Part shown: positions 24,971-33,381 of the stretch, in pieces
Position numbering within the stretch: the stretch's first letter is position 1
How the letters are laid out: every line of letters starts with the position of its first letter
NCBI GenBank assembly: GCA_025350695.1
Contig: JANXXI010000094.1
Location: 1 to 37,449 of the forward strand
Source of the DNA: Acidobacteriota bacterium
GTDB taxonomy: Bacteria; Acidobacteriota; Terriglobia; Bryobacterales; Bryobacteraceae
Reading direction: 5' to 3'
Length of the DNA: 37,449 nucleotides
Notes under the pieces: generated by a model
The model's input: only the letters and a program-made list of their open reading frames with translations
The model's database searches: none
Told to the model about the DNA's origin: nothing
Translations under genes and position numbers: made by a program

Positions 24971-25519
24971 ATGAGGACGGTTTTCTTCCTTTGCTCGACG
25001 ATAGCCCTGATGGCGGCGGAAAGCACGCTGGTCTTCGACGCCGCGCAAACCAAAATTAGCTGGACGCTTGAGGGCAACGTGCATACCGTGCATGGCTCGT
25101 TCCAGCTAAAAAGCGGGACCGTGAAATTTGATCCGGAAACGGGTAAGGCAAGCGGAGCGCTGGTGGTTAACGCGGTCAGCGGTGAAAGCGGCAATGATAC
25201 GCGTGACAAACGCATGCGCGGAGCTATTTTGGAGGCGATCAAATTTCCAGACATTGTCTTCATTCCAGATAAGGTAGAAGGGAAGGCTCCAGCGGCGGGT
25301 ACAGGCACGGTGCAGGTTCATGGTATGTTCAAGCTGCACGGCTCGGATCACGAAATGACGATACCTGTTCAACTAGCGGCACAGCCCAGCCAAATGAGCA
25401 TCAGTTCAACATTCAAGATTCCCTATGTTAAGTGGGGATTAAAAAACCCAAGCACATTCATCCTTCGCGTGAACGAAAACGTGGAGATTGAAATAAAAGC
25501 TGTCGGCCGACTGCAGTAA
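24971..25519 (+). CDS. secreted YceI-family lipid/isoprenoid-binding protein
   Basis: A 182-residue protein with signal peptide (residues 1-17, FFLCSTIALMAAES) and a YceI lipocalin-like beta-barrel. Family features are visible: an opening FDAAQTKISWTLEG strand, NDTRDKRMRGAILEAIKFPDIVFIPDK (the conserved D-x-R-D-x-x-[ML] region before a KFP strand), GTVQVHGMFKLHGSDHEMTIPV, and a closing WGLKNPSTFILRVNENVEIEI. YceI proteins bind long polyprenyl or amide lipids in the periplasm. The ATG directly follows the previous stop (one base between), so translation is coupled. Its position inside a polyketide cluster suggests it may bind or carry the lipid product outside the cytoplasm; this is inference. 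Confidence 0.9.
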   Translation: MRTVFFLCSTIALMAAESTLVFDAAQTKISWTLEGNVHTVHGSFQLKSGTVKFDPETGKASGALVVNAVSGESGNDTRDKRMRGAILEAIKFPDIVFIPDKVEGKAPAAGTGTVQVHGMFKLHGSDHEMTIPVQLAAQPSQMSISSTFKIPYVKWGLKNPSTFILRVNENVEIEIKAVGRLQ

Positions 25520-25534
25520 TTACGGAGAAAAGGA

Positions 25535-25813
25535 ATGACCGGCACAATCAGTGAACGCGTAATCGAAGTCTTTAAGAAAACTCAGTACTTACCGGACGGA
25601 AAAGTAACCCCCGAAAGCACTTTCGCCGAACTTAACATTGATTCACTCGATGGTCTACAAATCGTCTTCGCTCTGGAAGAGGAGTTTGGGATTAGCATTC
25701 CCGACGATGCGGCCAAGAAATTCACAACCGTGCAACAAGCCATTGATGGCGTAGCGCTGCTGCTTGATGATGCGAAACAGGTAAAGGAAACCGCATCGCC
25801 GGAGCTGGCGTGA
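25535..25813 (+). CDS. acyl carrier protein
   Basis: A 92-residue acidic four-helix protein. FAELNIDSLDGLQIVFALEEEFGISIPDD contains the phosphopantetheine attachment Ser37 in the D-S-L motif and the acidic recognition helix that follows. Length is slightly above the housekeeping AcpP (about 78), with an extra C-terminal tail VKETASPELA. GGAG and AAGGA elements lie before the ATG. Its last codons overlap the GTG start of the ketosynthase by four bases (GTGA), a sign of tight coupling, so it probably feeds that enzyme rather than general fatty-acid synthesis. The sequence cannot show which acyl group it carries. Confidence 0.93.
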   Translation: MTGTISERVIEVFKKTQYLPDGKVTPESTFAELNIDSLDGLQIVFALEEEFGISIPDDAAKKFTTVQQAIDGVALLLDDAKQVKETASPELA

Positions 25814-27003
25814 GGCGTGTTGCCGTCACTGGAATCGGTGTTGTTTCGGCGCTTGGGATCAATGCGGAACAGTTCTGGAAATCCCTAGCCCTAGGGCGAA
25901 CAGGCATTCGGCCGATCAAGTCGCTTGACGTTACCCGCTTCAAAATTCCCAACGGGGCCGAGGCAGCGTTCTTCGATCCGTTAGCGCATCTGGACGCGAA
26001 GTCCGCCGGTATGCTAGACCGGTCCACGCAATTGGCGAGCGCCGCGGCTGAAGAAGCCATTGCAACATCGGGACTGCGGGTTGAAGGTGATCGGACGGCG
26101 GTCGTGACTGGCTGTTCCTTGGGTGGCAAAATCAGCGAAGACGAGGCCTACCGGAGGCTGTACAGCGAGGGTCGGGAACGTTTTGAACCAATGACCATTC
26201 CCCGTGTGATGGCCAACGCCTCAGCCAGTTGGATTTCCATGCGCCATCGCATCACCGGGCCTTGTTATACCGTTTCGACGGCCTGCGCTTCGGCTGCACA
26301 TGCCATTGGCCAAGCGTTTTGGATGGTTCGCAATGGTTTGGTGGAGGCGGCGATAACTGGCGGTACCGAAGCGCCGTTCACGCCTGGACTCTTGCGCGGT
26401 TGGGAAGCCATGCGCGTGGTTTCCGCCACCACTTGCCGGCCATTTTCAAAAGATCGAGACGGGCTGATTTTGGGGGAAGGGGCAGCTATGTTCGTGCTTG
26501 AGCTGTTTGAATCGGCCCAGGCGCGAGGTGCTAAGATTTACGCCGAAATCTGTGGCTTCGGTATGACTTCCGATGCGGGTCACCTTACCATGCCATCGGC
26601 GCTTGGAGCGGCCGCAGCCATGCGATCAGCCTTGGCTGACGGCTGTTTTGATCCAAGCGACATCGGCTACATTAATGCTCATGGCACGGGAACGGATGCC
26701 AATGATCGTACCGAAGCCGAGGCAATCCGCTCCGTTTTTCGGCGGACGCCACCGGTGAGTTCCACGAAATCGATGCATGGCCACGCATTGGGAGCTTCCC
26801 CAGCCCTTGAGGCTGCGGCAACCATCTTCGCGCTTCACAATGGAATGTTGCCACCGACGGCGAACTACACAACCCCGGATCCGGAATGTAACCTGGACGT
26901 GATCGCTAATGAGCCAAGAGACATCAAGGCGCTGGGGGCAATCTCTAACTCCTTTGCATTCGGTGGCTTGAACGCCGTATTGGCGTTTCGCAAGGCGGGA
27001 TGA
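25810..27003 (+). CDS. beta-ketoacyl-ACP synthase II-like enzyme (FabF type)
   Basis: A 397-residue condensing enzyme that joins an ACP-bound malonyl unit to a growing acyl chain. It starts with GTG overlapping the ACP stop. The Cys-His-His set is complete: Cys159 in VSTACASAAHAIG, His291 in INAHGTGTDANDRTEAEAI, and His325 in KSMHGHALGAS. ISNSFAFGGLNAVLAF is the standard end. It is close to FabF in length, but with no fabG, fabD or fabZ nearby. It seems dedicated to the cluster with the type III PKS, flavoprotein and ACP. It may make or elongate the acyl starter, or act as a chain-length factor; no partner KS is present. FabF paralogue for general metabolism is the alternative. Confidence 0.92.
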   Translation: MRRVAVTGIGVVSALGINAEQFWKSLALGRTGIRPIKSLDVTRFKIPNGAEAAFFDPLAHLDAKSAGMLDRSTQLASAAAEEAIATSGLRVEGDRTAVVTGCSLGGKISEDEAYRRLYSEGRERFEPMTIPRVMANASASWISMRHRITGPCYTVSTACASAAHAIGQAFWMVRNGLVEAAITGGTEAPFTPGLLRGWEAMRVVSATTCRPFSKDRDGLILGEGAAMFVLELFESAQARGAKIYAEICGFGMTSDAGHLTMPSALGAAAAMRSALADGCFDPSDIGYINAHGTGTDANDRTEAEAIRSVFRRTPPVSSTKSMHGHALGASPALEAAATIFALHNGMLPPTANYTTPDPECNLDVIANEPRDIKALGAISNSFAFGGLNAVLAFRKAG

Positions 27004-27044
27004 ACCCTGAGTCTTCGTTTCGCAAGATTTTAAATATGAGGGAG

Positions 27045-27073
27045 TTACGTTCTGAATAACTTTTTCGTATAAA
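27045..27073 (+). promoter_or_regulatory. candidate promoter of the efflux operon
   Basis: In the 114-bp gap before the adaptor gene, TATAAA (27068-27073, in an AT-rich TATAAAATAA context) stands 17 bases after TTACGT (27045-27050). The -10 is good, the -35 weak. It is the only strongly AT-rich patch between the ketosynthase and the operon. Confidence 0.3.
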
Positions 27074-27147
27074 ATAACGTCTAGCCTTGTAACGATTCCA
27101 TTCAGCAGGCGCGTTTTGTGTCTGTCTGGAAAAAAAGCGGCAAAATA

Positions 27148-28872
27148 ATGAGCAGCCTTCCAACTTCGCCAACTCCGCCAGACCCCAAAACACCCGGCCC
27201 GGTCCCAGTCGCAAAACGGCCGGAAGGTAAGGGGCGCAAATGGGTTTGGGGCCTATTCGCCATTGCCTTGGCGGCATTGGGCCTTTACGCCTACTCACGC
27301 CAACCGGACAAGGGAAAGGGCGACATGGTGCAGCTCCGTTCGGCCACCGTAATTGCTGGCAAGGTCCAAAAAACACTTCGATTAACCGGAAGCACAGCAG
27401 CTGAGAGATATGTATCGTTGATTGCTCCCTCTTTGCGTGGTTCGCGCAGCGGAGCTGGTAGCAGTTTGGGTGGTGGGGCAGGCATTGGCTCGCTGCAATC
27501 GGCATCCGTTTCAAGCACCGCAGGGGGTCGAACCTCATCCGTTGCCACTGGAGCTCTTAGTTCAATCGCCTCGACAAGTGAAGCCAGTGGCGGAGCGTCT
27601 TCAGCCAGCCGTGGATCTTCCTCCTCAAGGATTTCAACGGCTCCGCGATCTCCTTCCGCTGGAAAGTCCTCGGCGCGAGATAATTCTGCCGTGGTGGATG
27701 ATAATATAGGTTCAACTTCTGGCCAGCTTACCGGTACGGGCGGGGGTGGTGGCGGCGGAGGTGGTGGCGGTGGGAGCCGTGGTGGTGGCGACTTTTCTCT
27801 ATTAATTCAAGACGTCAAAAGCTCTGGATCGCCAGTCAAAAAGGGTGATAAGGTAGCTGAATTTGATCGCCAGTACATGATGAACCGGTTGGACGACTAC
27901 CGCGCCAGCGTCGTGCAGGCGGAGATGACCTTCAAGAAATTGCAATCCAACCAGAAGATCACCCGACAGTCCCACGATCAGCAGGTTTTGGCGGCGAAGA
28001 ACGCCATGGACAAAGCGGAATTGGACATGAAGACGGTTCCCGTGCTGAGCGCGATTGAGAGTGAGCGGCTGAAGTTGGCGCTTGAAGAAGCACGTGCCAG
28101 ACACAAGCAAGTGGCCTCCGAAGAGAAATACGTGATCATTTCCGAACAGGCGCAAACCAAAGCCTCGGAAATTGAATTGGAGCAGGCCAAGATTGAGTAC
28201 AAACGAGCTGAGGCGAATGCCGACAGGATGATCGCCAAGGCTCCGATGCAGGGAGTCGTGGTGGTCCAAAGTACATTCCGCGGCTCTGAGTTTGGTTACT
28301 TCCAGCAAGGCGACCAGGTATATCCGGGCCAAATGTTCATGCAGGTCGTGGATCCTTCTTCAATGGTTATAAATGCTAGCGTGAATCAGGCCGACGTGGA
28401 TTCGCTTCGCATCGGCATGCGGGCCAAAATTCGCTTTGACGCTTACCCGGGCCTGGAGTTACCGGCGCGCCTGGTGATGGTTGGGGCGATTGCCAAACAG
28501 GGACTTGCGCGCTATGCCTATAAGCGGGATGTTCCCGTTCGTCTGCGGCTTGAGCAGATGGATGCCAGGGTGATTCCTGATTTAAGTGTTAGCGCCGATG
28601 TCCTGATTTCCGAAGAAGAAGCGCCTGCCATGGTCCCGATGGAGACTATTTTTGACGGAGTGAGCGTCAAAGACGAATCGGCGGGTTCAGGGAGGGACAA
28701 CGGGTTGATGAAGGCCTTTGTCTTCGTGAAATCGGGTGAACAATGGGTACGGCGGGAAGTGCAGGTAGGGATTCGCGGCAATACCCATGCCGCCATACGG
28801 GCAGGCTTAAAACCTGGGGAAGTTGTCGCAGCGGATAAACCCCCTGATCCAGACAAGACGAAAGTAACGTAG
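27148..28872 (+). CDS. HlyD-type efflux adaptor 1, with large Ser/Gly-rich insert
   Basis: A periplasmic membrane-fusion protein of 574 residues from the ATG at 27148; a GTG at 27118 would add 10 residues. Neither start has a strong ribosome-binding site. Residue numbers here count from the GTG. An N-terminal Pro-rich cytoplasmic tail precedes one membrane helix (about 43-59, WVWGLFAIALAALGLYAYS). The barrel-sandwich begins at about 70-107 and is then broken by about 115 residues of Ser/Gly/Ala-rich sequence including a run of 12 glycines (27738-27780), before resuming at SGSPVKKGDKVAEFD. A coiled-coil hairpin (about 255-365), then APMQGVVVVQST and the beta-barrel follow. The adaptor would link the MacB-like permease to the TolC-like channel. 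It is first of three adaptors in the operon. Confidence 0.82.
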   Translation: MSSLPTSPTPPDPKTPGPVPVAKRPEGKGRKWVWGLFAIALAALGLYAYSRQPDKGKGDMVQLRSATVIAGKVQKTLRLTGSTAAERYVSLIAPSLRGSRSGAGSSLGGGAGIGSLQSASVSSTAGGRTSSVATGALSSIASTSEASGGASSASRGSSSSRISTAPRSPSAGKSSARDNSAVVDDNIGSTSGQLTGTGGGGGGGGGGGGSRGGGDFSLLIQDVKSSGSPVKKGDKVAEFDRQYMMNRLDDYRASVVQAEMTFKKLQSNQKITRQSHDQQVLAAKNAMDKAELDMKTVPVLSAIESERLKLALEEARARHKQVASEEKYVIISEQAQTKASEIELEQAKIEYKRAEANADRMIAKAPMQGVVVVQSTFRGSEFGYFQQGDQVYPGQMFMQVVDPSSMVINASVNQADVDSLRIGMRAKIRFDAYPGLELPARLVMVGAIAKQGLARYAYKRDVPVRLRLEQMDARVIPDLSVSADVLISEEEAPAMVPMETIFDGVSVKDESAGSGRDNGLMKAFVFVKSGEQWVRREVQVGIRGNTHAAIRAGLKPGEVVAADKPPDPDKTKVT

Positions 28873-28930
28873 GCGGATTTACGGAAACGGGAAACGTGGC
28901 CGGCAAGTTCGGCGAACACAAGGAAAGTTT

Positions 28931-30232
28931 ATGTCCAAGGATTTAAGGCAGGGGCGCCTGGGCCAGACCACCGCCTCCAAGAGAAAACGTGTACTGGCGT
29001 GGTTAGTGTTTGGGTCGCTGGTGGCCGGGGGCGCATATTCCGCGTATAATTACGCTGGCTCAACCAAGGTTGAGGTGGCCGTGGCGAAGGTGCGGCAGGC
29101 CGATTTTGTAATCAGCGTCAAATCGCGCGGCGAAGTTCGTAGCGTTCGTTCGGTGGTTCTTTCCGCACCGCAGATTCCCGATCCACGCATCGTCAAGTTG
29201 GCCGAGACCGGCAGGCCGGTACGCAGAGGAGAGGTTATCGTGGAGTTCGATGCCGCGGCGCAGGAACAGTATTATCTTGACCGCGCAACCAGCGTAAGAA
29301 CCGTGGATAGCGAAATGGTACAGTTGAAGGCTTCTCATCGCATTACCACCGAGATGGATGGCATGAACAAGATGACGGCCGATTATAACGTCGATCGGGC
29401 GAAGCTGGAAGCTAGCAAAGCGGAAATTCTCTCGGAAATCGAAGGCAAGAAGAACCGGATTGATGTGACCACGGCCGAAGGGGATCTTAAGAAGATGAAT
29501 GTCGCTATTGCTTCGCACAAGACGGCGCAAGAAGCGGATGTGGAGCGGTTGCTGCAAAAGAAAGACAAAACGGTTCGTGACGTGGACCGCGCCAAAAGTT
29601 ACCTCGGAAAGATGAAGATTTACGCTCCAAGCGACGGAATTGTGAACATCCTGCCAAATACCCGCACGGGAGGGGCATTTGGGTCTTCACCGCCGCCTTT
29701 TAAGGAAGGGGACCGAGCCTGGACAGGGGCTGCCATTGCCGAAATCCCCGATTTGAGCTCCATGCGCGTTGAGTTGAAGCTTGATGAAGTGGATCGCGGG
29801 AAAGTGCAAATGGGCCAAAAGCTGATGGTGAGAGTTGACGCGATTCCGGAAAAAGAATTTGAAGCGGAACTGAATTGGATCAGTCCTATCGCCTCGGTAA
29901 GTTTCCGCGGCATGGGGTTGACGGACAAAACATTTCCCGCCTACGCCACGATGAAGCAAGCGGATGCACGGCTTCGTCCTGGCATGAGCGCCTCGGCGGA
30001 AATTATCCTGGAAAAGGAAGACAAAATGGTTTTGATTCCGATCCGGGCCAGCTTCATGGTGAAAGGCAAACCGTCGGTTTACGTGCAAAAAGGGGAAAAT
30101 TTCGAGACGCGCCCCATTGTGGTGGGGAAACGCAATGACGCCGACATGGTGGTTTTGAAAGGACTCAAAGCCGGCGAGACGATTGCGATGGAAGACCCGG
30201 CGGAAGCCGCCAAACGCGCCCGCAAATTATAG
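28931..30232 (+). CDS. HlyD-type efflux adaptor 2
   Basis: A 433-residue adaptor without large inserts. One N-terminal membrane segment at about residues 22-41 (VLAWLVFGSLVAGGAYSAYN), a first lipoyl half FVISVKSRGEVRSVRSVVLSAP, and a second half VKLAETGRPVRRGEVIVEFDA. A coiled-coil hairpin follows (about 120-225), then MKIYAPSDGIVNIL and the beta-barrel/membrane-proximal part ending in ADMVVLKGLKAGETIAMEDP. AAGGAAAG lies seven bases before the ATG. The proposed role is to span the periplasm with the permease and outer-membrane protein encoded downstream. Its similarity in layout to the third adaptor (both share RGEVR/RGELR followed by SV-LSAP/SVTLTAP) suggests the pair arose by duplication. 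Confidence 0.88.
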   Translation: MSKDLRQGRLGQTTASKRKRVLAWLVFGSLVAGGAYSAYNYAGSTKVEVAVAKVRQADFVISVKSRGEVRSVRSVVLSAPQIPDPRIVKLAETGRPVRRGEVIVEFDAAAQEQYYLDRATSVRTVDSEMVQLKASHRITTEMDGMNKMTADYNVDRAKLEASKAEILSEIEGKKNRIDVTTAEGDLKKMNVAIASHKTAQEADVERLLQKKDKTVRDVDRAKSYLGKMKIYAPSDGIVNILPNTRTGGAFGSSPPPFKEGDRAWTGAAIAEIPDLSSMRVELKLDEVDRGKVQMGQKLMVRVDAIPEKEFEAELNWISPIASVSFRGMGLTDKTFPAYATMKQADARLRPGMSASAEIILEKEDKMVLIPIRASFMVKGKPSVYVQKGENFETRPIVVGKRNDADMVVLKGLKAGETIAMEDPAEAAKRARKL

Positions 30233-30244
30233 TGAATTGGTGAC

Positions 30245-32101
30245 ATGAAGAAGATTATTTTACGACTTGCATTTCTAGCCCTGGTTCTAAGCGCCGCCTG
30301 GTGGGGATACGGCTATTTTAAGCAGATGCCACAACGGCAGACGACCGTGCCGACGGCCAAGGTGCGACAAGGCGACGTGGTTGTGCGGAGCTATGCCCGG
30401 GGAGAGTTACGGGCTGTGCGGTCGGTTACGCTTACGGCTCCCAATCTGTTTGGCACCGTACAGGTTACCAAGTTGGCGGAAATGGGATCGTTGGCGCATG
30501 AAAAGAGTCTGATCATGGAGTTTGATGATGCTGAGCTGATCAGCCGCCTCGAAGAAAAGCAGCTGGAAATTGATCAGATTGACGAACAATTCAAGAAGGC
30601 CGAAGCCGACCTGGCCATTCGCAGCAACCAAGATCAAGTGGAATTGCTTAGCGCCCGTTACAGCGTCAGGCGCGCCGAACTGGAAGTGAAGCGTAACGAA
30701 CTTTTGTCGGAGATTGACCGCAAGCGAAATGAGTTGAATTTTGAGGAATCCAAGCGAAGGCTGCAGCAGCTGGAAAGTGACATTAAATCGCGTCGTGAGC
30801 AGGCGCAAGCGGAACTAGCTGTTCTAAAAGAACGCCGGAAGAAATCCGTGCTGGAACTAGACCGGGAAAGAGGCCGCCTGAATCAGGTGAAAGTCCTTTC
30901 GCCGATCAGCGGACTGGTTGCGGTAAAGCAAAACAATTCGAGCCGTATGGGCTTTGGATTCGATGTGCCTGACATTCGCGAAGGGGACCAAGTGCAACCG
31001 GGCATGCCAATCGCCGATGTGCTCGATTTGAGCGAGCTTGAAGTGATGGCCCGGATCGGCGAGCTGGACCGGGCAAACTTGAACGAGAATCAGGATGTGT
31101 TTATTGAGCTTGACGCCATCGCCAACAAACGGTTTAAGGGCAAGATCAAGACAATGAGCAACACCGCAAGCGCCAGCGTTTTCAGTAACGATCCGGCGAA
31201 GCGCTTCGATGTCACGTTTAGTGTGGAAATGAAGGATTTGCTCTCCGCACTGGGGGCGAAACCGGAAACGATTGCTCAGGTGCTGGCGCAGGCTGCGGCG
31301 AACCGTCACAAGGCTCCGCCTCCAACGGCGGCCTCCTTACTTTCGCAAATGGCAGGTGGCGCCATGCCAGGAATGCCGGGGATGCCGGGCGGCGGTGGAA
31401 TGCCGGGCGGCGGTGGAATGCCGGGCTCGGATGCGGGAGGGATGCCTGGCGGAGGTGGTCTTTTGACGCCGCCTGGCGATACCGGCGGAGAGCGCAAGGG
31501 TGGGGGCGCTGGGCGCAAGGCTGGGCGCAAGTCGGAAGAGAAAAAGGGCGATGCCACAACGGCGGGGAAGCCCACCAACGGAGCCAAACCCGATCGAGCG
31601 AAACCTGATGGAGCCAAACCTTCCGGACAAGCAGCCGCCGCCGAAGCAGGTGCAGGTGAGGGACGCCGCCGCGGTAACCGTACCAACGCCGAGGCCCCAT
31701 CGAGTGGCGCTGGAGGCTTCTCGCAACAGGACATCGACAACGCCAAACTTCCTCCACCTCCGGATCAAGATTCAAATTTGGATGTGCTGCTGCGCCCCGG
31801 CTTGCTGGCCGATGTGGAGATCATCATTGACAAGGTTGCCAACGCGATTCATGTTCCGGCGCAGGCAGTATTTGAAGTGGACAACAAGATGGTTGTTTAT
31901 GTTCAAAACCCGGCCACGGGAAAATTCGACGCGAGAGAGATAAAGCTGTCCAAGCGTAGCGAATCGACCATGGTTGTGGCTAGCGGATTGAAGGTGGATG
32001 AAATCATCGCGCTTGCCAATCCCATGGTCAAGCCCGGTTCGAAGAAGGGTGACGACAAGAAAGGCGGAGCCATGAGTTCGCTGCCTGGAGGGAAACAATA
32101 A
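30245..32101 (+). CDS. HlyD-type efflux adaptor 3, with Gly/Met/Pro-rich insert
   Basis: A 618-residue adaptor. One membrane helix (6-24), first lipoyl half (GDVVVRSYARGELRAVRSVTLTAP, about 43-66), second half MEFDDAEL, and a long charged coiled coil (about 100-215). VLSPISGLVAVKQNN and a beta-barrel follow. The barrel/membrane-proximal part is split by about 180 residues (332-512) of low complexity: MPGMPGMPGGGG-type repeats, then Lys/Gly/Ala/Pro-rich AKPDxAKP repeats. It then resumes with LRPGLLADVEIIIDK and HVPAQAVFEVDNKMVVYV. DNA encoding the first block contains an 18-bp tandem repeat (31382-31399 and 31400-31417). Its stop overlaps the permease start by one base (TAATG), so the two are co-translated. 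The insert would sit on the outside of the barrel. Confidence 0.87.
   Translation: MKKIILRLAFLALVLSAAWWGYGYFKQMPQRQTTVPTAKVRQGDVVVRSYARGELRAVRSVTLTAPNLFGTVQVTKLAEMGSLAHEKSLIMEFDDAELISRLEEKQLEIDQIDEQFKKAEADLAIRSNQDQVELLSARYSVRRAELEVKRNELLSEIDRKRNELNFEESKRRLQQLESDIKSRREQAQAELAVLKERRKKSVLELDRERGRLNQVKVLSPISGLVAVKQNNSSRMGFGFDVPDIREGDQVQPGMPIADVLDLSELEVMARIGELDRANLNENQDVFIELDAIANKRFKGKIKTMSNTASASVFSNDPAKRFDVTFSVEMKDLLSALGAKPETIAQVLAQAAANRHKAPPPTAASLLSQMAGGAMPGMPGMPGGGGMPGGGGMPGSDAGGMPGGGGLLTPPGDTGGERKGGGAGRKAGRKSEEKKGDATTAGKPTNGAKPDRAKPDGAKPSGQAAAAEAGAGEGRRRGNRTNAEAPSSGAGGFSQQDIDNAKLPPPPDQDSNLDVLLRPGLLADVEIIIDKVANAIHVPAQAVFEVDNKMVVYVQNPATGKFDAREIKLSKRSESTMVVASGLKVDEIIALANPMVKPGSKKGDDKKGGAMSSLPGGKQ
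31382..31426 (+). repeat. 18-bp tandem repeat inside adaptor 3
   Basis: ATGCCGGGCGGCGGTGGA occurs twice in direct succession (31382-31399, 31400-31417) and begins a third time (31418-31426). It is in frame and encodes MPGGGG units, so slippage would change the insert by six residues without breaking the gene. Confidence 0.85.
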
Positions 32102-33354
32102 TGCCCGCGGGCTTATCTGGAATTCTGCCTGAAATTTGGATGGGGCTTTCAAGCCTGCTGGTGCACAAGCTGCGCAGCGGCCTAACCATGCTGGGTATGA
32201 TTTTCGGCGTGGGCGCGGTGGTGGCGATGTTATCCATCACCGAAGGCGCGCAGAAAGAGATGATGAGCTACATCGATTTGTTGGGTGTCAACAACATCAT
32301 CATTGAAGCCAAAGAGGCAGTAGACCGCAACGAATTGCAGGCGCGCAGAGTGATTTCCCCCGGCATGACGTTTCGTGATTTCCGCGCGATTTCAGAAAAC
32401 GTGCAAGGACTTGAAGCCCTGACGCCACGCAAGCGCTTCAAGCCGCAGAAGCTACTTCCGAAAACGGCGGGCGACCCTCCATTAATCATTGGCGTGCAGT
32501 CCAATTATCTCGCAATTAATAGCTTGAAAATAATAGAAGGCCGCTGGTTCACTGACGATGACGACGAACGATCGGCTCCGATTTGCGTATTGGGTGAAAG
32601 CGCGAAAATTAGTCTGTTGGGTTATGAGCCGGCCGTGGGTAAGCACGTCAAAGTCAACGATCAGTGGCTGCAAGTGATAGGAGTGCTGGCGCAGCAGGCC
32701 ACGAGCGATGTGGAGGGGTTGGAAGTCGCCAACCGGAACAACTTAATCATCGCGCCTCTAAATACAGTCATGCGCCGTTTTGAAGATAATAATAGCTATC
32801 TAAAAGATGAGATTGACGGCATGTACATTCGCGTGAAGCCGGAAACCGATTCGATTGAAACGGCGAGTGTTGTGACGGCTCTGCTTTCGGCGACGCACAA
32901 AGACTCCGGGGATTTTTCCGTTACCGTGCCGGCTGGATTGCTCGAACAGCGCCGCCGCACTGGGTTCATTTTTAACGTAGTTATGATTTGCATTGCCGGC
33001 ATTTCGCTGCTGGTGGGCGGCATTGGCATCATGAACATCATGTTGGCCACTGTGCTCGAGCGGACCCGGGAAATCGGTATCCGTCGCGCGATTGGCGCAA
33101 AGCAAGCCGATATTGTGCGGCAGTTCCTGACAGAGGCCGTACTGATTTCAACGCTCGGTGGATTGATCGGAATTTTGTTTGGATTCACGTTATCCTACAT
33201 CATTGCGCGTGCCGCGGGCTGGTCTACTATTGTTACTACATCGTCGATCGTTGTCGCGTTTGGCGTATCCTGTGGAATTGGGCTTGCATTTGGAATCTAT
33301 CCAGCGGTCCAGGCCGCGAAACTCGATCCGATTGAAGCCATCCGTTACGAATAA
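32101..33354 (+). CDS. MacB/FtsX-type ABC transporter permease without ATPase domain
   Basis: A 417-residue inner-membrane protein. The first transmembrane helix (about 35-57, LTMLGMIFGVGAVVAMLSI) is followed by a periplasmic MacB-type domain (about 60-290). Three C-terminal helices follow: about 295-320 (VMICIAGISLLVGGIGIMNIMLA), then LISTLGGLIGILFGFTLSYII and IVVAFGVSCGIGLAFGIYPA. ERTREIGIRRAIGAK is the cytoplasmic loop of the FtsX family that touches the ATPase. The end DPIEAIRYE is canonical. MacB itself has a fused N-terminal ABC domain; here it is absent and no Walker A motif is found anywhere in the operon. The permease must therefore use an ATPase from elsewhere, or the operon has lost it. 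It probably moves lipids, peptides or small molecules with the neighbouring adaptors. Confidence 0.92.
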   Translation: MPAGLSGILPEIWMGLSSLLVHKLRSGLTMLGMIFGVGAVVAMLSITEGAQKEMMSYIDLLGVNNIIIEAKEAVDRNELQARRVISPGMTFRDFRAISENVQGLEALTPRKRFKPQKLLPKTAGDPPLIIGVQSNYLAINSLKIIEGRWFTDDDDERSAPICVLGESAKISLLGYEPAVGKHVKVNDQWLQVIGVLAQQATSDVEGLEVANRNNLIIAPLNTVMRRFEDNNSYLKDEIDGMYIRVKPETDSIETASVVTALLSATHKDSGDFSVTVPAGLLEQRRRTGFIFNVVMICIAGISLLVGGIGIMNIMLATVLERTREIGIRRAIGAKQADIVRQFLTEAVLISTLGGLIGILFGFTLSYIIARAAGWSTIVTTSSIVVAFGVSCGIGLAFGIYPAVQAAKLDPIEAIRYE

Positions 33355-33381
33355 TACGGTCAAGGGATTTTTACTAAAGAC

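Noticed and set aside
31382-31426. CRISPR-like array
   Set aside because: Repeats are contiguous, 18 bp, in frame and coding; there are no spacers.
31218-31775. 185-residue minus-strand frame in adaptor 3
   Set aside because: Produced by the GC-rich low-complexity insert read backwards; Arg/Pro/His-rich.
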